Positions 16,152 through 24,363 of a DNA stretch of 40,413 nt are shown in pieces (the first letter of the stretch is position 1; each line of letters starts with the position of its first letter). The notes under the pieces were generated by a model. The model was not told where the DNA came from. It did no database searches and worked only from the letters and a program-made list of their open reading frames with translations. Source of the stretch: an uncultured Eubacteriales bacterium (GTDB lineage Bacteria; Bacillota_A; Clostridia; Christensenellales; Aristaeellaceae); contig CADCQZ010000073.1 in assembly GCA_902803675.1 (NCBI GenBank), forward strand, positions 1 to 40,413. The letters run 5' to 3'. The translations under genes were made by a program, and so were the position numbers.

Positions 16152-16193
16152 AAAAGATCGCGTTGGAACACAGTCTGCGGCGGATCTTTTTTT
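16152..16193 (+). terminator. Intrinsic terminator inside the polysaccharide cluster
   Basis: AAAAGATCGC pairs with GCGGATCTTTT with one bulged base, followed by a T run to 16193. It lies 8 bases after the ATP-grasp gene. I see no clear promoter between it and the epimerase gene at 16232, so it may act as a partial terminator. Confidence 0.75.
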
Positions 16194-16231
16194 GTCAGCA
16201 GAGTTAATGGGAATAAAGCGGGGAGCGGATC

Positions 16232-17104
16232 ATGAAAAGAATCCTTATAACGGGAAAAGGATCTTTTGTCGGGGATTCGGTGCGGGAATACCTGTCTAAA
16301 TGGCCCGACGATTACCGTGTCGAGACCGTCAGCACCGAAAGGGATGAATGGCGTTCCGCCGATCTCAGCGGGTTTGACACTGTTTTTCACGTGGCAGGCA
16401 TCGCGCATTCGGATACAGGGGACCTGACCGAGGAACAGAAGGCGCGGTATTACACCGTCAACACGGATCTGACCCTGGATGTCGCACGCAAAGCAAAAAC
16501 AGAAGGTGTAAAACAGTTCATTTTTATGTCCTCCAGCATCGTGTACGGTGATTCGGCCCCGATCGGAAAAAGCAGGATCATTTCAAAAGAGACCCCCTGT
16601 CAGCCCGCGAATTGTTATGGTGACAGTAAACTGAAGGCCGAGAACGGCCTGAGCGAATTGGAGGATGACTTGTTTCGGGTCGTATTGCTCCGGTGCCCGA
16701 TGATATACGGCAGGGGAGGGAAGGGCAATTACCCGAAACTGGTAAAACTGGCCCTGACTCTGCCGCTGTTTCCGAAGGTCGGCAACTCCAGATCCATGCT
16801 CTATATCAAAAATCTCGCCGAATTCGTCAGGCTCATGATCGATCACGAGGAGCGGGGCATCTTCTGGCCCTGCAACAGGGAATGGACCAATACGACAGAA
16901 CTGGTCACCATGATCGCCGCCTGCCACGGAAAGAAGATCATCGTGGTCCCCGGCTTTGTTTGGCTGCTGAAGCTGTTGTCAAAAGCAACACCGGACGTTG
17001 ACAAAGCTTTCGGCAATCTCACTTACGAAGAACACCTGGGCGATTACAAAGAAGAATACCGGCTCTATACTCTGGCTGAGAGCGTAAAGGAGACTGAAGC
17101 ATAA
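16232..17104 (+). CDS. NAD-dependent epimerase/dehydratase (extended SDR)
   Basis: This 290-residue protein has an N-terminal Rossmann fold, ILITGKGSFVGDSV; the middle Gly of the usual TGxxGFIG is Ser, as I recall from some capsule-associated clostridial relatives. VFHVAGIAH, the catalytic Ser region FMSSSIVYGDS and the catalytic YGDSKLKAE (Tyr-x-x-x-Lys) follow. It probably epimerises, reduces or dehydrates a nucleotide-linked sugar that feeds the glycosyltransferases downstream; the exact sugar cannot be predicted. Length is a little short for the extended SDR class (about 300-340), so the C-terminal substrate domain is small. GGGGAGCGG precedes the ATG. The stop TAA overlaps the start of the next gene (TAATGG), so they are coupled. 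Confidence 0.85.
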   Translation: MKRILITGKGSFVGDSVREYLSKWPDDYRVETVSTERDEWRSADLSGFDTVFHVAGIAHSDTGDLTEEQKARYYTVNTDLTLDVARKAKTEGVKQFIFMSSSIVYGDSAPIGKSRIISKETPCQPANCYGDSKLKAENGLSELEDDLFRVVLLRCPMIYGRGGKGNYPKLVKLALTLPLFPKVGNSRSMLYIKNLAEFVRLMIDHEERGIFWPCNREWTNTTELVTMIAACHGKKIIVVPGFVWLLKLLSKATPDVDKAFGNLTYEEHLGDYKEEYRLYTLAESVKETEA

Positions 17105-17973
17105 TGGAAGATGTCACATTCATTATCCTGACAAAAAATGAAGAGATCAATCTCCCGGACTGTCTTGAGTCTGTCAAGGGGTTCGCCGCAAGGACTGTTG
17201 TGATCGACAGCGGCAGCACGGACAGGACCTGTGAGATCGCCCGCAGCATGGGAGCAGAGGTCTATGTCCATCCGTTCGAGACACACGCGCGGCAGTTCAA
17301 CTGGGCTCTTGATCACATCGACATCACGACGAAATGGACATTTCGGCTGGACGCGGATGAAAGGCTGACGCAGGCCCTATGCGCTGAACTGTCCGGATTG
17401 ATGAGAGAACACGCCGATGATGACGCCAACGGGATCACGATGGAAGCCTGGCTTTACTTTATGGGAAAAAAGATCCGGCATGGATGTCACAACAAAAGAA
17501 AGCTGATGCTTTTCAAGACCGGGCTCGCCAGGAGCGAGGACAGAAACGTAGACGAGCATACGATCCTTTCCTCCGGTCACTCCGTCACCTGCAAAGAACG
17601 GTTCATCCACCTCGATTTTAAAGACCTTAACCATTGGATCAATAAGATGAACTGGTACGCGGAAAAAGAGATGCGGGACTATTACGCTTACAAGTCCGAT
17701 GCCGGAAATCCGGACATGAGTGAGGCCTCCGACAAGGGGATCCTCTCCCAGCGAAAGAAAAAGTTTGGTCTCTACTATCGGTTTCCGATGTTTTTCCGCT
17801 GCTGGCTGTTGTTTGTGTATTATTATATATTCCGTCTCGGATTTCTTGACGGAAAGGAAGGTTTCGTCTATCATTGGATGTATCACAGATGGTACCGCAC
17901 TCTGGTAGACGCCAAGATCCTTGAGCAGAAGATCAGCAAACGCCCTTTTACGGACCTGGGAGACCTTAAATAG
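17104..17973 (+). CDS. Family 2 glycosyltransferase (WaaE/KdtX-like)
   Basis: A 289-residue GT-A fold enzyme. TFIILTKNEEINLPDCLES at the start, VVIDSGSTDRT for the nucleotide-binding Asp, and FRLDADERLT as the DxD metal motif at about residues 80-89 define the family. The C-terminal third has a hydrophobic stretch (WLLFVYYYIFRLGFL) that probably lies in or on the membrane. WaaE/KdtX-type enzymes add a sugar to a lipid-linked oligosaccharide on the cytoplasmic side. The ATG overlaps the epimerase stop by one base. It ends in TAG, followed four codons later in frame by TAA. The next gene begins 29 bases downstream. Confidence 0.9.
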   Translation: MEDVTFIILTKNEEINLPDCLESVKGFAARTVVIDSGSTDRTCEIARSMGAEVYVHPFETHARQFNWALDHIDITTKWTFRLDADERLTQALCAELSGLMREHADDDANGITMEAWLYFMGKKIRHGCHNKRKLMLFKTGLARSEDRNVDEHTILSSGHSVTCKERFIHLDFKDLNHWINKMNWYAEKEMRDYYAYKSDAGNPDMSEASDKGILSQRKKKFGLYYRFPMFFRCWLLFVYYYIFRLGFLDGKEGFVYHWMYHRWYRTLVDAKILEQKISKRPFTDLGDLK

Positions 17974-18002
17974 AACATCTTCTAAGACAGCGAGGATGAA
18001 AG

Positions 18003-19100
18003 ATGGATAAGAAATCTATCCTGGTCGTCAATACTGTCCCCACAGACAGGAACGGGATCACTAATGTGATTTTAGGGATCCATGATCATATCGATCACGA
18101 GCGTTTTTCTGTCGATTATGTGCTGATCAACGATTGTGATGACTCGATCAAAGAGCATTTGAGGAATAAAGGCGGCAGTGTCCATATCATAAAAGACAGA
18201 ATGTCCTCACCTCTGGGTTACATGAGAAAACTCAGGCGGATCGCCAAAGGTCATGATATCATCCACGTGCATGGGAACAGCGCGACGATGACCCTTGAAA
18301 TGCTGGCGGCGAAAGCCGCGGGAGTGCCCTTCAGGATCGCTCACAGCCATAATACGTTCTGCCGGTACAGATCTGCCGATAGGTTTTTGAGGCCTTTGTT
18401 CTACGCGCTTTGCAACGGTCACCTGGCCTGCAGTGATCCCGCCGGAAAATGGCTGTTCAAAAACAAGGGTTTCACTGTTTACAAGAACGGGATAGACACC
18501 GGGAAATACTCGTTTTCAGTCAAATCACGCGCGTCTGTCAGGGAGGAACTCGGCTGGAAGGATAAGATCATCCTCGGCCATGTGGGGGAGTTCAACGAGG
18601 TCAAAAATCAAAGATTCATCGTGGATATCCTCAAAGTGCTCGCCGGAAAAAGCGATCATTACCGCTTGCTTCTGATCGGGGACGGTCCCCTCAACAGTGA
18701 TATCGCCGCCTATGCCAGGCAGATGGAGCTCGAGGACAGGGTCGTCTTCTACGGGAAGACCGACCATGTCAACGATCTGCTGAACGCGATCGATATCATC
18801 ATCATGCCTTCGATCAATGAAGGTTTTCCGCTGACGCTGGTAGAAGAACAGGCCAATGGTTTGCCCTGTGTCATATCGGACAGCATCACGAAAGATATCG
18901 ATATCTGCGGGGGCGTCCATTTTCTGAGCCTGGCAGCCGGGCCCGAAACATGGGCCGATGCTGTCATGGGTATCGGGCTCCTGGAGGACAGAACACAACT
19001 CTCCGGTGCCAATGTGCGCATCCTTAAAGATAAAGGATTTGACGCGGCTATGGCTGTCATTTCGATCGAAGAATTTTATCTCGCCGGAGCCGGATCATGA
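18003..19100 (+). CDS. Family 4 glycosyltransferase (GT-B, EpsF-like)
   Basis: A 365-residue GT-B enzyme with two Rossmann-like halves. The N-terminal half shows TVPTDRNGITNVILGI and DIIHVHGNSATMTLEMLAAKAAGVPFRIAHSHNT in two parts, typical of GT4 acceptor domains. The C-terminal half has ILGHVGEFNEVKNQ, GDGPLNSDIA and the donor-binding EGFPLTLVEEQANGLP with the E-x7-E motif. It probably transfers a sugar from a nucleotide donor to the growing lipid-linked repeat unit. AGGATGAAAG precedes the ATG. It overlaps the next glycosyltransferase by 4 bases (ATGA). Confidence 0.9.
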   Translation: MDKKSILVVNTVPTDRNGITNVILGIHDHIDHERFSVDYVLINDCDDSIKEHLRNKGGSVHIIKDRMSSPLGYMRKLRRIAKGHDIIHVHGNSATMTLEMLAAKAAGVPFRIAHSHNTFCRYRSADRFLRPLFYALCNGHLACSDPAGKWLFKNKGFTVYKNGIDTGKYSFSVKSRASVREELGWKDKIILGHVGEFNEVKNQRFIVDILKVLAGKSDHYRLLLIGDGPLNSDIAAYARQMELEDRVVFYGKTDHVNDLLNAIDIIIMPSINEGFPLTLVEEQANGLPCVISDSITKDIDICGGVHFLSLAAGPETWADAVMGIGLLEDRTQLSGANVRILKDKGFDAAMAVISIEEFYLAGAGS

Positions 19101-20182
19101 AGAAGATCGTCGTTGTGACAAGAAGTCTCGGCGCCGGCGGCGCGGAGAGAGTCATCGCGCAGCTGATCAATGAGTGGGCTGAGACCGGCCATGCCTGCAC
19201 GCTGATCCTTCTGGAAAAGAGCCCTCTGTTTTATGAGACGGATAAAAATGTCAAGATCATCCAGATCGGTCAAATGCATCCTTCCGGTCCCGTCGATAAG
19301 CTTTTGAAATACTGCCGTGTCCGGGAACTGATCGTATCGGAAGCACCCGATCTGGTCCTTTCGATGCCCGAGGAGATCGGCATATATACGATACTGTCCA
19401 TGATCGGTCTTAAAACGCCGGTCTTCGTTTCAGAACGCAATGATCCGCGCCGGATGCCTTACAAAAAGATCACCCGCCTTTTGCGCCGGATCGCGTATCC
19501 CATGGCGGACGGGATCGTTTTTCAGAGCGGGAAAGCGGCCTCTTTCTTTCCCGCCCGGATCCGTAAAAGATCGGCGATCCTGCCAAACCCGCTGGATGAA
19601 AGAAGGCTTCCCGATCCCTGGAACGGTGAAAGGACCCCCAGGATCGTCACGGCAGGAAGACTTGAACCGCAGAAAAACCAAAAACTCCTGATCTCCGCAT
19701 TCCGGATCATCCAAAAAACGCATCCGGAAATGAGGCTGGAGATCTACGGCAGCGGTTCACTGAGAAAAGAACTGGAAGCATTTGCTGCCGGGACCCTTGA
19801 AAACGGCACCTGTTTTTTTATGGGCGCGGATAAAGACCTGCTGCGTCACATCAATGACGCCGCGGTATTTGTATTGTGTTCCGATCATGAGGGCCTGCCG
19901 AATGCTTTGCTGGAATCTTTGGCCTGCGGTATCCCTTCGGTAACGACGGATTATGAACCCGGAAGCGCTTCCGAGATCATTAAAGACGGGATCAACGGTT
20001 TGATCGTCCCATGCGGCGACGCGCAGCGCCTTGCGGACGCGGTCATCAGGCTGATCGAGGATCGGGAGCTTTCGGAACAGTTTTCCCGATACGCCGCCGA
20101 GCTCCGCTCCCGGCTCAATTGTGCTGCCGTAGCCGGGGAGTGGATGTCATTCTTTGAGAGCAGGATCCGAAACAGGATGTGA
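19097..20182 (+). CDS. Family 4 glycosyltransferase (GT-B)
   Basis: 361 residues. The N-terminal loop SLGAGGAERVIAQLINEW is the GGAE motif of GT4 enzymes. The C-terminal donor domain has VTAGRLEPQKNQKLLI, IYGSGSLRKELE and DHEGLPNALLESLACGIP with the E-x7-E motif. It is a second sugar-adding step in the same pathway; donor and acceptor are unknown. The start overlaps the previous stop as ATGA, so translation is coupled. It is the last gene before the hairpin at 20192 and the separate promoter of the sugar-phosphate transferase. Confidence 0.9.
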   Translation: MKKIVVVTRSLGAGGAERVIAQLINEWAETGHACTLILLEKSPLFYETDKNVKIIQIGQMHPSGPVDKLLKYCRVRELIVSEAPDLVLSMPEEIGIYTILSMIGLKTPVFVSERNDPRRMPYKKITRLLRRIAYPMADGIVFQSGKAASFFPARIRKRSAILPNPLDERRLPDPWNGERTPRIVTAGRLEPQKNQKLLISAFRIIQKTHPEMRLEIYGSGSLRKELEAFAAGTLENGTCFFMGADKDLLRHINDAAVFVLCSDHEGLPNALLESLACGIPSVTTDYEPGSASEIIKDGINGLIVPCGDAQRLADAVIRLIEDRELSEQFSRYAAELRSRLNCAAVAGEWMSFFESRIRNRM

Positions 20183-20191
20183 CATAGCGAT

Positions 20192-20221
20192 ATGCCTTTT
20201 TTCGCCGTGGAAAAAAGGCAT
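20192..20221. repeat. Perfect 12-bp inverted repeat after the glycosyltransferases
   Basis: ATGCCTTTTTTC (20192-20203), loop GCCGTG, GAAAAAAGGCAT (20210-20221). It follows the last glycosyltransferase by 9 bases. The T-run is in the stem and not after it, so it may be a weak terminator or an mRNA 3'-end hairpin. Confidence 0.6.
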
Positions 20222-20238
20222 TAACTCTTCCGGGCGCA

Positions 20239-20267
20239 TTGTAAAAACAAGCAATATATGTTATAAT
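20239..20267 (+). promoter_or_regulatory. Promoter of the initiating sugar transferase
   Basis: TTGTAA at 20239-20244, a 17-base spacer and a perfect TATAAT at 20262-20267. The leader to the ATG at 20357 is about 80 bases and contains a small hairpin, ACAGC/GCTGT. Confidence 0.75.
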
Positions 20268-20356
20268 AAACACAACAGCTTGATGCTGTGTTTATTTGTG
20301 TGCGTTCAAACGGAGTTTCATCCCGCAAGACCAGTAAACGTGAGGATCCGGTCCCG

Positions 20357-20995
20357 ATGTACATCAAAGTCGTCAAACGCCTGATAGATATCATCCTGAC
20401 AGGATTAGCCATGATCCTGCTGTCGTGGCTTTTTGTCATCATCATCATCGCGATCTTCATCGACGATCCCGGTCCTGTCATTTTTACGCAAAAACGTGTC
20501 GGCAGGAATAAGACCTATTTCAACCTTCACAAATTCCGTTCCATGAAAATGAGCACGCCCCATGATATCCCGACTCATCTTCTGGACAGGCCTGACCAGT
20601 ATATCACGCGTGTCGGCCGCATCCTGAGAAAGACCAGCCTTGACGAGCTGCCGCAGTTATACGATATACTGATCGGGAAGATGAGCATCATCGGCCCGCG
20701 TCCCGCATTGTGGAACCAGGATGATCTGATCGCGGAAAGAGATAAGTACGGAGCGAACGATGTGAAGCCCGGCCTGACCGGTTGGGCACAGATCAACGGC
20801 AGGGATGAGATCGAGATCCCTCTGAAAGCCAAACTGGACGGGGATTATGTAAAAAAGCTGCGCGCGGGGGGCTTCCGGGCCTTCATGTTTGACTGCCGCT
20901 GCTTTATGGGCTCGATCGTCACGGTGATACGCGCCGATGGGATCGTTGAAGGAAAAGTCGACGATATCACCACTCAGAAAGGCGAAAGATCATGA
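20357..20995 (+). CDS. Initiating sugar-phosphate transferase (bacterial sugar transferase family)
   Basis: This 212-residue protein belongs to the family that moves a sugar-1-phosphate from a nucleotide sugar to undecaprenyl phosphate, the first step of surface glycan assembly. Residues about 15-38 are a strong hydrophobic segment, probably a re-entrant membrane helix. The family core follows: GPVIFTQKRVGRNKTYFNLHKFRSM, read in two parts, then RVGRILRKTSLDELPQ and MSIIGPRPAL, then KPGLTGWAQINGR. It is short, as expected for the PglC-like type without extra N-terminal helices. The ATG at 20357, 11 bases after GAGG, gives the natural start; the frame is open upstream to a GTG at 20288. It has its own promoter and terminator, so it can be expressed apart from the rest of the cluster. 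Confidence 0.9.
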   Translation: MYIKVVKRLIDIILTGLAMILLSWLFVIIIIAIFIDDPGPVIFTQKRVGRNKTYFNLHKFRSMKMSTPHDIPTHLLDRPDQYITRVGRILRKTSLDELPQLYDILIGKMSIIGPRPALWNQDDLIAERDKYGANDVKPGLTGWAQINGRDEIEIPLKAKLDGDYVKKLRAGGFRAFMFDCRCFMGSIVTVIRADGIVEGKVDDITTQKGERS

Positions 20996-21026
20996 TCATG
21001 TTCCCGGCTGTATCCTTAAAGCCGCT

Positions 21027-21066
21027 CGGCCCCATGCGCTCACAAGAACGCCGGGGCTGTTTTTTT
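21027..21066 (+). terminator. Intrinsic terminator of the polysaccharide cluster
   Basis: CGGCCCC-AT-GCG pairs with CGC-CG-GGGGCTG around a 10-base loop (one internal mismatch of two bases), followed by seven T ending at 21066. Confidence 0.85.
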
Positions 21067-21109
21067 GAGCTGGACTGTCCGCGGGAGCGGCATGGTCCTA
21101 TTTCCTGTC

Positions 21110-21138
21110 TTTCCATTTGCTCTACTTGGTGATATAAT
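21110..21138 (+). promoter_or_regulatory. Extended -10 promoter of the yicC core operon
   Basis: TATAAT at 21133-21138 is preceded by TGA, making an extended -10 (TGNTATAAT). A weak -35 TTTCCA lies at 21110-21115 with a 17-base spacer. The start point should be near 21145, giving a leader of about 25 bases. Confidence 0.8.
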
Positions 21139-21169
21139 ATGATTGGATCAGTATAGGGGAGGTAATGCT

Positions 21170-22036
21170 GTGAAAAGCATGACAGGGTACGGTTACAGCC
21201 GCATGACACAGGACACGAGATGCATCACGGTGGAGATCCGTACGGTCAATCACCGCTACCTGGATATAGCCCCGAGACTGCCGAAAAACCTCCTGTTCCT
21301 TGAGGAGACGCTGACCGGAGCGATCAAAAGCCGGATCAGCCGGGGCCATATCGATGTCTATGTCGATTACAGGAATACAGTGCCGGGGATCATGAAGATC
21401 GATAAGGATCTCGTGGAACGATACCGTGACGGGATCGATCAGATCAGCGCTCTGATCGGCCGTGAGGAGGCTGTCCTGCCGTCATTTTACGCGATGCTGC
21501 CCGACGTGATGCGCGTCGAACCCGTGGAGGACGACGCCGATGGCGTGAAAGTTCTTCTTTTGTCCGCGCTCGACGAGGCGCTCGACAGTGTCGTCGTCAT
21601 GCGGGAACGTGAAGGAAAGAAACTCAGGGAAGATATCCTGATGTATGCTACCTCCATTTCAGGCACCGTGGACCTGATCGCCGAAGCCGCGCCCTCTGTC
21701 CCCTTAAAGTATCAAAAGAGGCTTGAAAAACGTCTCTCAGAGCTGAAACTGCATGACATCGATCCGGTCCGTATCGCTCAGGAAGTCGGCATGATGGCAG
21801 ACAGATGCGCCGTGGATGAAGAGATCGCCCGTTTAAGATCCCACATCACACAGATCAGGACTGTCTGCGATCAGGAGAGCGCCTGCGGAAAGCAGATGGA
21901 TTTCATCGTTCAGGAAATGAACCGCGAAATGAATACGATCGGTTCAAAGGCTTCCGATGAAGCGATCAGCAAAATGGTGATCAGCGGTAAAAACGACATA
22001 GAAAAGCTGCGTGAACAAGTACAGAACGTGGAGTGA
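21170..22036 (+). CDS. yicC: YicC/YloC family endoribonuclease
   Basis: A 288-residue protein with the family start KSMTGYGYSRM, a central coiled and acidic part, and the conserved C-terminus (AQEVGMMADRCAVDEEIARL, then GSKASDEAISKMVISGKNDIEKLREQVQNVE in two parts). YicC relatives are RNases that act on small RNAs and mRNAs. The GTG at 21170 was chosen because GGGGAGGT at 21156-21163 lies 6 bases before it and because the protein then begins as its relatives do; an upstream in-frame start would overlap the ribosome site. It is first in the long core operon, and the next gene starts 6 bases later. Confidence 0.92.
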   Translation: MKSMTGYGYSRMTQDTRCITVEIRTVNHRYLDIAPRLPKNLLFLEETLTGAIKSRISRGHIDVYVDYRNTVPGIMKIDKDLVERYRDGIDQISALIGREEAVLPSFYAMLPDVMRVEPVEDDADGVKVLLLSALDEALDSVVVMREREGKKLREDILMYATSISGTVDLIAEAAPSVPLKYQKRLEKRLSELKLHDIDPVRIAQEVGMMADRCAVDEEIARLRSHITQIRTVCDQESACGKQMDFIVQEMNREMNTIGSKASDEAISKMVISGKNDIEKLREQVQNVE

Positions 22037-22042
22037 TCGATC

Positions 22043-22279
22043 ATGAAACTGATCAATATAGGCTACGGCAATCTCACGGCCCAGGAAAGGATCATCGCGG
22101 TAGTCACACCGGAATCCGCGCCCATCAAGAGAAAGATCCAGGAAAACAGAGACAATGCCATGATGATCGACGCGACTGCAGGCAGGCGCACCAGAGCGGT
22201 GATCTTCATGGATGACGGACATATCATCCTGTCCGCTCTGCAGCCCGAAACACTGCAGAACCGTCTGGCCGAGCAGTAA
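22043..22279 (+). CDS. remA: RemA-family DNA-binding regulator
   Basis: A 78-residue protein nearly colinear with Bacillus Rem[43 protein letters not shown] and [11 protein letters not shown]. RemA forms octameric rings that bind DNA and activates matrix and osmoprotection genes in Bacillus; the targets here are unknown, though the nearby surface polysaccharide genes are a tempting guess. The conserved basic GRRTR segment should be the DNA contact. It lies 6 bases after yicC and 22 before gmk, the normal clostridial order. Confidence 0.93.
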   Translation: MKLINIGYGNLTAQERIIAVVTPESAPIKRKIQENRDNAMMIDATAGRRTRAVIFMDDGHIILSALQPETLQNRLAEQ

Positions 22280-22301
22280 AGGGAAACGAAAGGACATTGC
22301 C

Positions 22302-22919
22302 ATGATCACCGAAGAAAAAGCCATGCTGATCGTCATATCGGGCCCGAGCGGAGTAGGGAAGGGCACACTGTGCAAAATGCTGCTTGAAGCCGATCGAAGG
22401 ACCGTGTTTTCCGTTTCGGCCACGACACGGGCGCCCCGGGAAGGTGAAACAGACGGCAAAGAGTATTATTTCGTCACGGATGAGGAATTCCTCTCCATGA
22501 AGGAACGGGGAGAACTGCTCGAGGACGCTGTCGTTCACGGGCATCGGTACGGTACTCCCTTGAAGCCGATCCTCGACACGATAAAGGACGGGCACGACGT
22601 CATTCTTGACATCGATACACAGGGCGCTCTGAACGTTATGAGCAAAGTCCCCGACTGTGTCAGCATATTCGTTCTCCCGCCGAGCTGGGCAGCGCTCCGG
22701 GCAAGGCTGCTCGGCAGGAATACAGAAAAACCCGAGGATGTGGAGATCAGGCTGAACAATGCCGTCAGGGAAGTCGAACAGCTCGCGAAGTACCGTTACG
22801 TCATCGTCAACGATGACGGTCCGGGCGGGCTCGAACGGGCCTTTGATGAATTGAGATCGATCGTCAGTGCCGAAAGGCATCGCACGATACGATATACACC
22901 TCACCTCAACGATCGGTGA
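22302..22919 (+). CDS. gmk: Guanylate kinase
   Basis: Phosphorylates GMP to GDP with ATP in the cytoplasm. The P-loop GPSGVGKGT is at residues 14-22, followed by SATTRAPREGETDGKEYYFV in the GMP-binding region and ILDIDTQGALNV (Walker B). The 205-residue length is normal. The ATG at 22302 follows AAAGGA; another ATG at residue 8 would also leave the whole P-loop intact, so the start is slightly uncertain. The frame is open upstream into remA, but those residues do not match the family. It is followed 19 bases later by rpoZ, the usual order. Confidence 0.95.
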   Translation: MITEEKAMLIVISGPSGVGKGTLCKMLLEADRRTVFSVSATTRAPREGETDGKEYYFVTDEEFLSMKERGELLEDAVVHGHRYGTPLKPILDTIKDGHDVILDIDTQGALNVMSKVPDCVSIFVLPPSWAALRARLLGRNTEKPEDVEIRLNNAVREVEQLAKYRYVIVNDDGPGGLERAFDELRSIVSAERHRTIRYTPHLNDR

Positions 22920-22938
22920 ACAGAAAGGAAGGAATAAA

Positions 22939-23157
22939 ATGCCGCTCAATTATCCGCCTATCGATGAACTGTTGAAGAAGACCGAGAATTGCTATACGCT
23001 GGTGGTGGAAAGCTCTAAACGAGCCAGGGATCTGGTGGCAGGTGCGCAGCCCATGGTGGAGACCGACAGCCAGAAACCCGTCAGCATCGCCGTGGATGAG
23101 ATCTATAACGGCTATCTTCGTTATGATCGCATTTCGGAGGAAGAAACGGATCGATGA
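22939..23157 (+). CDS. rpoZ: RNA polymerase omega subunit
   Basis: A 72-residue omega subunit that helps assemble RNA polymerase by binding beta-prime. YPPIDELLKKTENCYTLVVE, SSKRARDL and KPVSIAVDEIYNGYL are the family landmarks. The ATG at 22939 follows GAAAGGAAGGA. Its stop overlaps the coaBC start by 4 bases. Position between gmk and coaBC is typical and supports the call for such a short protein. Confidence 0.93.
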   Translation: MPLNYPPIDELLKKTENCYTLVVESSKRARDLVAGAQPMVETDSQKPVSIAVDEIYNGYLRYDRISEEETDR

Positions 23158-24362
23158 GTTTAAAAGGAAAGCATATCGTACTGGGTGTGACCGGCGGCAT
23201 CGCCGCTTATAAAGCGTGCGACATCGCGAGCCGGCTGCGTAAAAAAGAGGCGCATGTACACGTCATCATGACCGAGCACGCCTGCGAGTTCGTCAGGCCT
23301 CTCACATTTGAGACACTGACGAATGAGCCTGTCGTAACGGATATGTTCCGTCGCGATAAGCCTTGGGAGGTCGAACACGTTTCGCTCGCAAAGCTCGCGG
23401 ATCTGTTCATCATCGCTCCCGCGACCGCCAACATCATGGCGAAAACAGCAGCGGGCATCGCGGACGATATGCTTTCGACGACGATCCTGGCCGCCCGCTG
23501 TCCGATGTTATTCGCTCCGGCCATGAACAGCGCCATGTGGCTCAATCCCGTTACGCAGCGGAATCTTTCGCTCCTTAAAGACATGGGGATCGGGTTCGTC
23601 GGCCCCGCCAGCGGAAACCTGGCCTGCGGCGATCAGGGAGTCGGCCGCATGAGCGAACCGGAAGACATCGTTTTCAACGCGGAAATGATGCTCACCGACA
23701 AGGATCTTTCCGGATTGAAGATCGTCGTCACCGCGGGCCCGACCCGCGAAATGCTCGATCCCGTCCGCTTCCTGAGCAACCGCTCGACCGGAAAGATGGG
23801 ATACGCGATCGCGGAGAGGGCCCTGATGCGCGGAGCCGATGTGACACTGATCACCGGTCCGTCGGCGTTGACTGCGCCTGCGGGCGTCAGGGTCATCTCC
23901 GTCCTGTCTTCGGAAGATCTCAGGAGAGCTGCTGTATCGGAAAGCAAAAAGGCCGATATCCTGATCCAGGCCGCCGCCCCCGCCGACTACGCCCCTGAAA
24001 CATACTCCGAGCAGAAGATCAAAAAAACAGATGATCAGTTGTTCCTCAGGCTCAAGCGCACGGAGGATATAGCGGCAGCCTGCGGGGCGGAAAAACGCGG
24101 CGATCAGGTGTTCATCGGTTTTGCCGCGGAAACGGAACACCTGCTTGACAACGCCCTGGGCAAGCTGACAAAAAAGAATCTCGACCTGATCGCGCTCAAC
24201 GACGTATCCAGGACCGACGCCGGATTTGAAGTGGATCACAACCAGCTGACACTGATCAGCCGGGATCACAGAACGGAACTGCCGCTGCTGACCAAAAAGG
24301 ATGCTGCCGACGAATTGCTGACCGCTGCCAGAAAGTGCCATGAGAGCAAGAACGGACAATGA
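23154..24362 (+). CDS. coaBC: Bifunctional phosphopantothenoylcysteine decarboxylase/synthetase
   Basis: Makes 4'-phosphopantetheine for coenzyme A. The N-terminal CoaC half (about 1-185) is a flavoprotein with VTGGIAAYKACDIAS, the catalytic His in EVEHVSLAKL, PATANIMAK, APAMNSAMW and the substrate-lid Cys in GNLACGDQGVGRM. The C-terminal CoaB half (about 186-402) begins KIVVTAGPTREMLDPVRF and has the Rossmann turn NRSTGKMG and the CTP-site region NDVSRTDAGFE. The 402-residue length is normal for the fusion. The start overlaps rpoZ by 4 bases (ATGA). Confidence 0.95.
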   Translation: MSLKGKHIVLGVTGGIAAYKACDIASRLRKKEAHVHVIMTEHACEFVRPLTFETLTNEPVVTDMFRRDKPWEVEHVSLAKLADLFIIAPATANIMAKTAAGIADDMLSTTILAARCPMLFAPAMNSAMWLNPVTQRNLSLLKDMGIGFVGPASGNLACGDQGVGRMSEPEDIVFNAEMMLTDKDLSGLKIVVTAGPTREMLDPVRFLSNRSTGKMGYAIAERALMRGADVTLITGPSALTAPAGVRVISVLSSEDLRRAAVSESKKADILIQAAAPADYAPETYSEQKIKKTDDQLFLRLKRTEDIAAACGAEKRGDQVFIGFAAETEHLLDNALGKLTKKNLDLIALNDVSRTDAGFEVDHNQLTLISRDHRTELPLLTKKDAADELLTAARKCHESKNGQ

Positions 24363-24363
24363 C

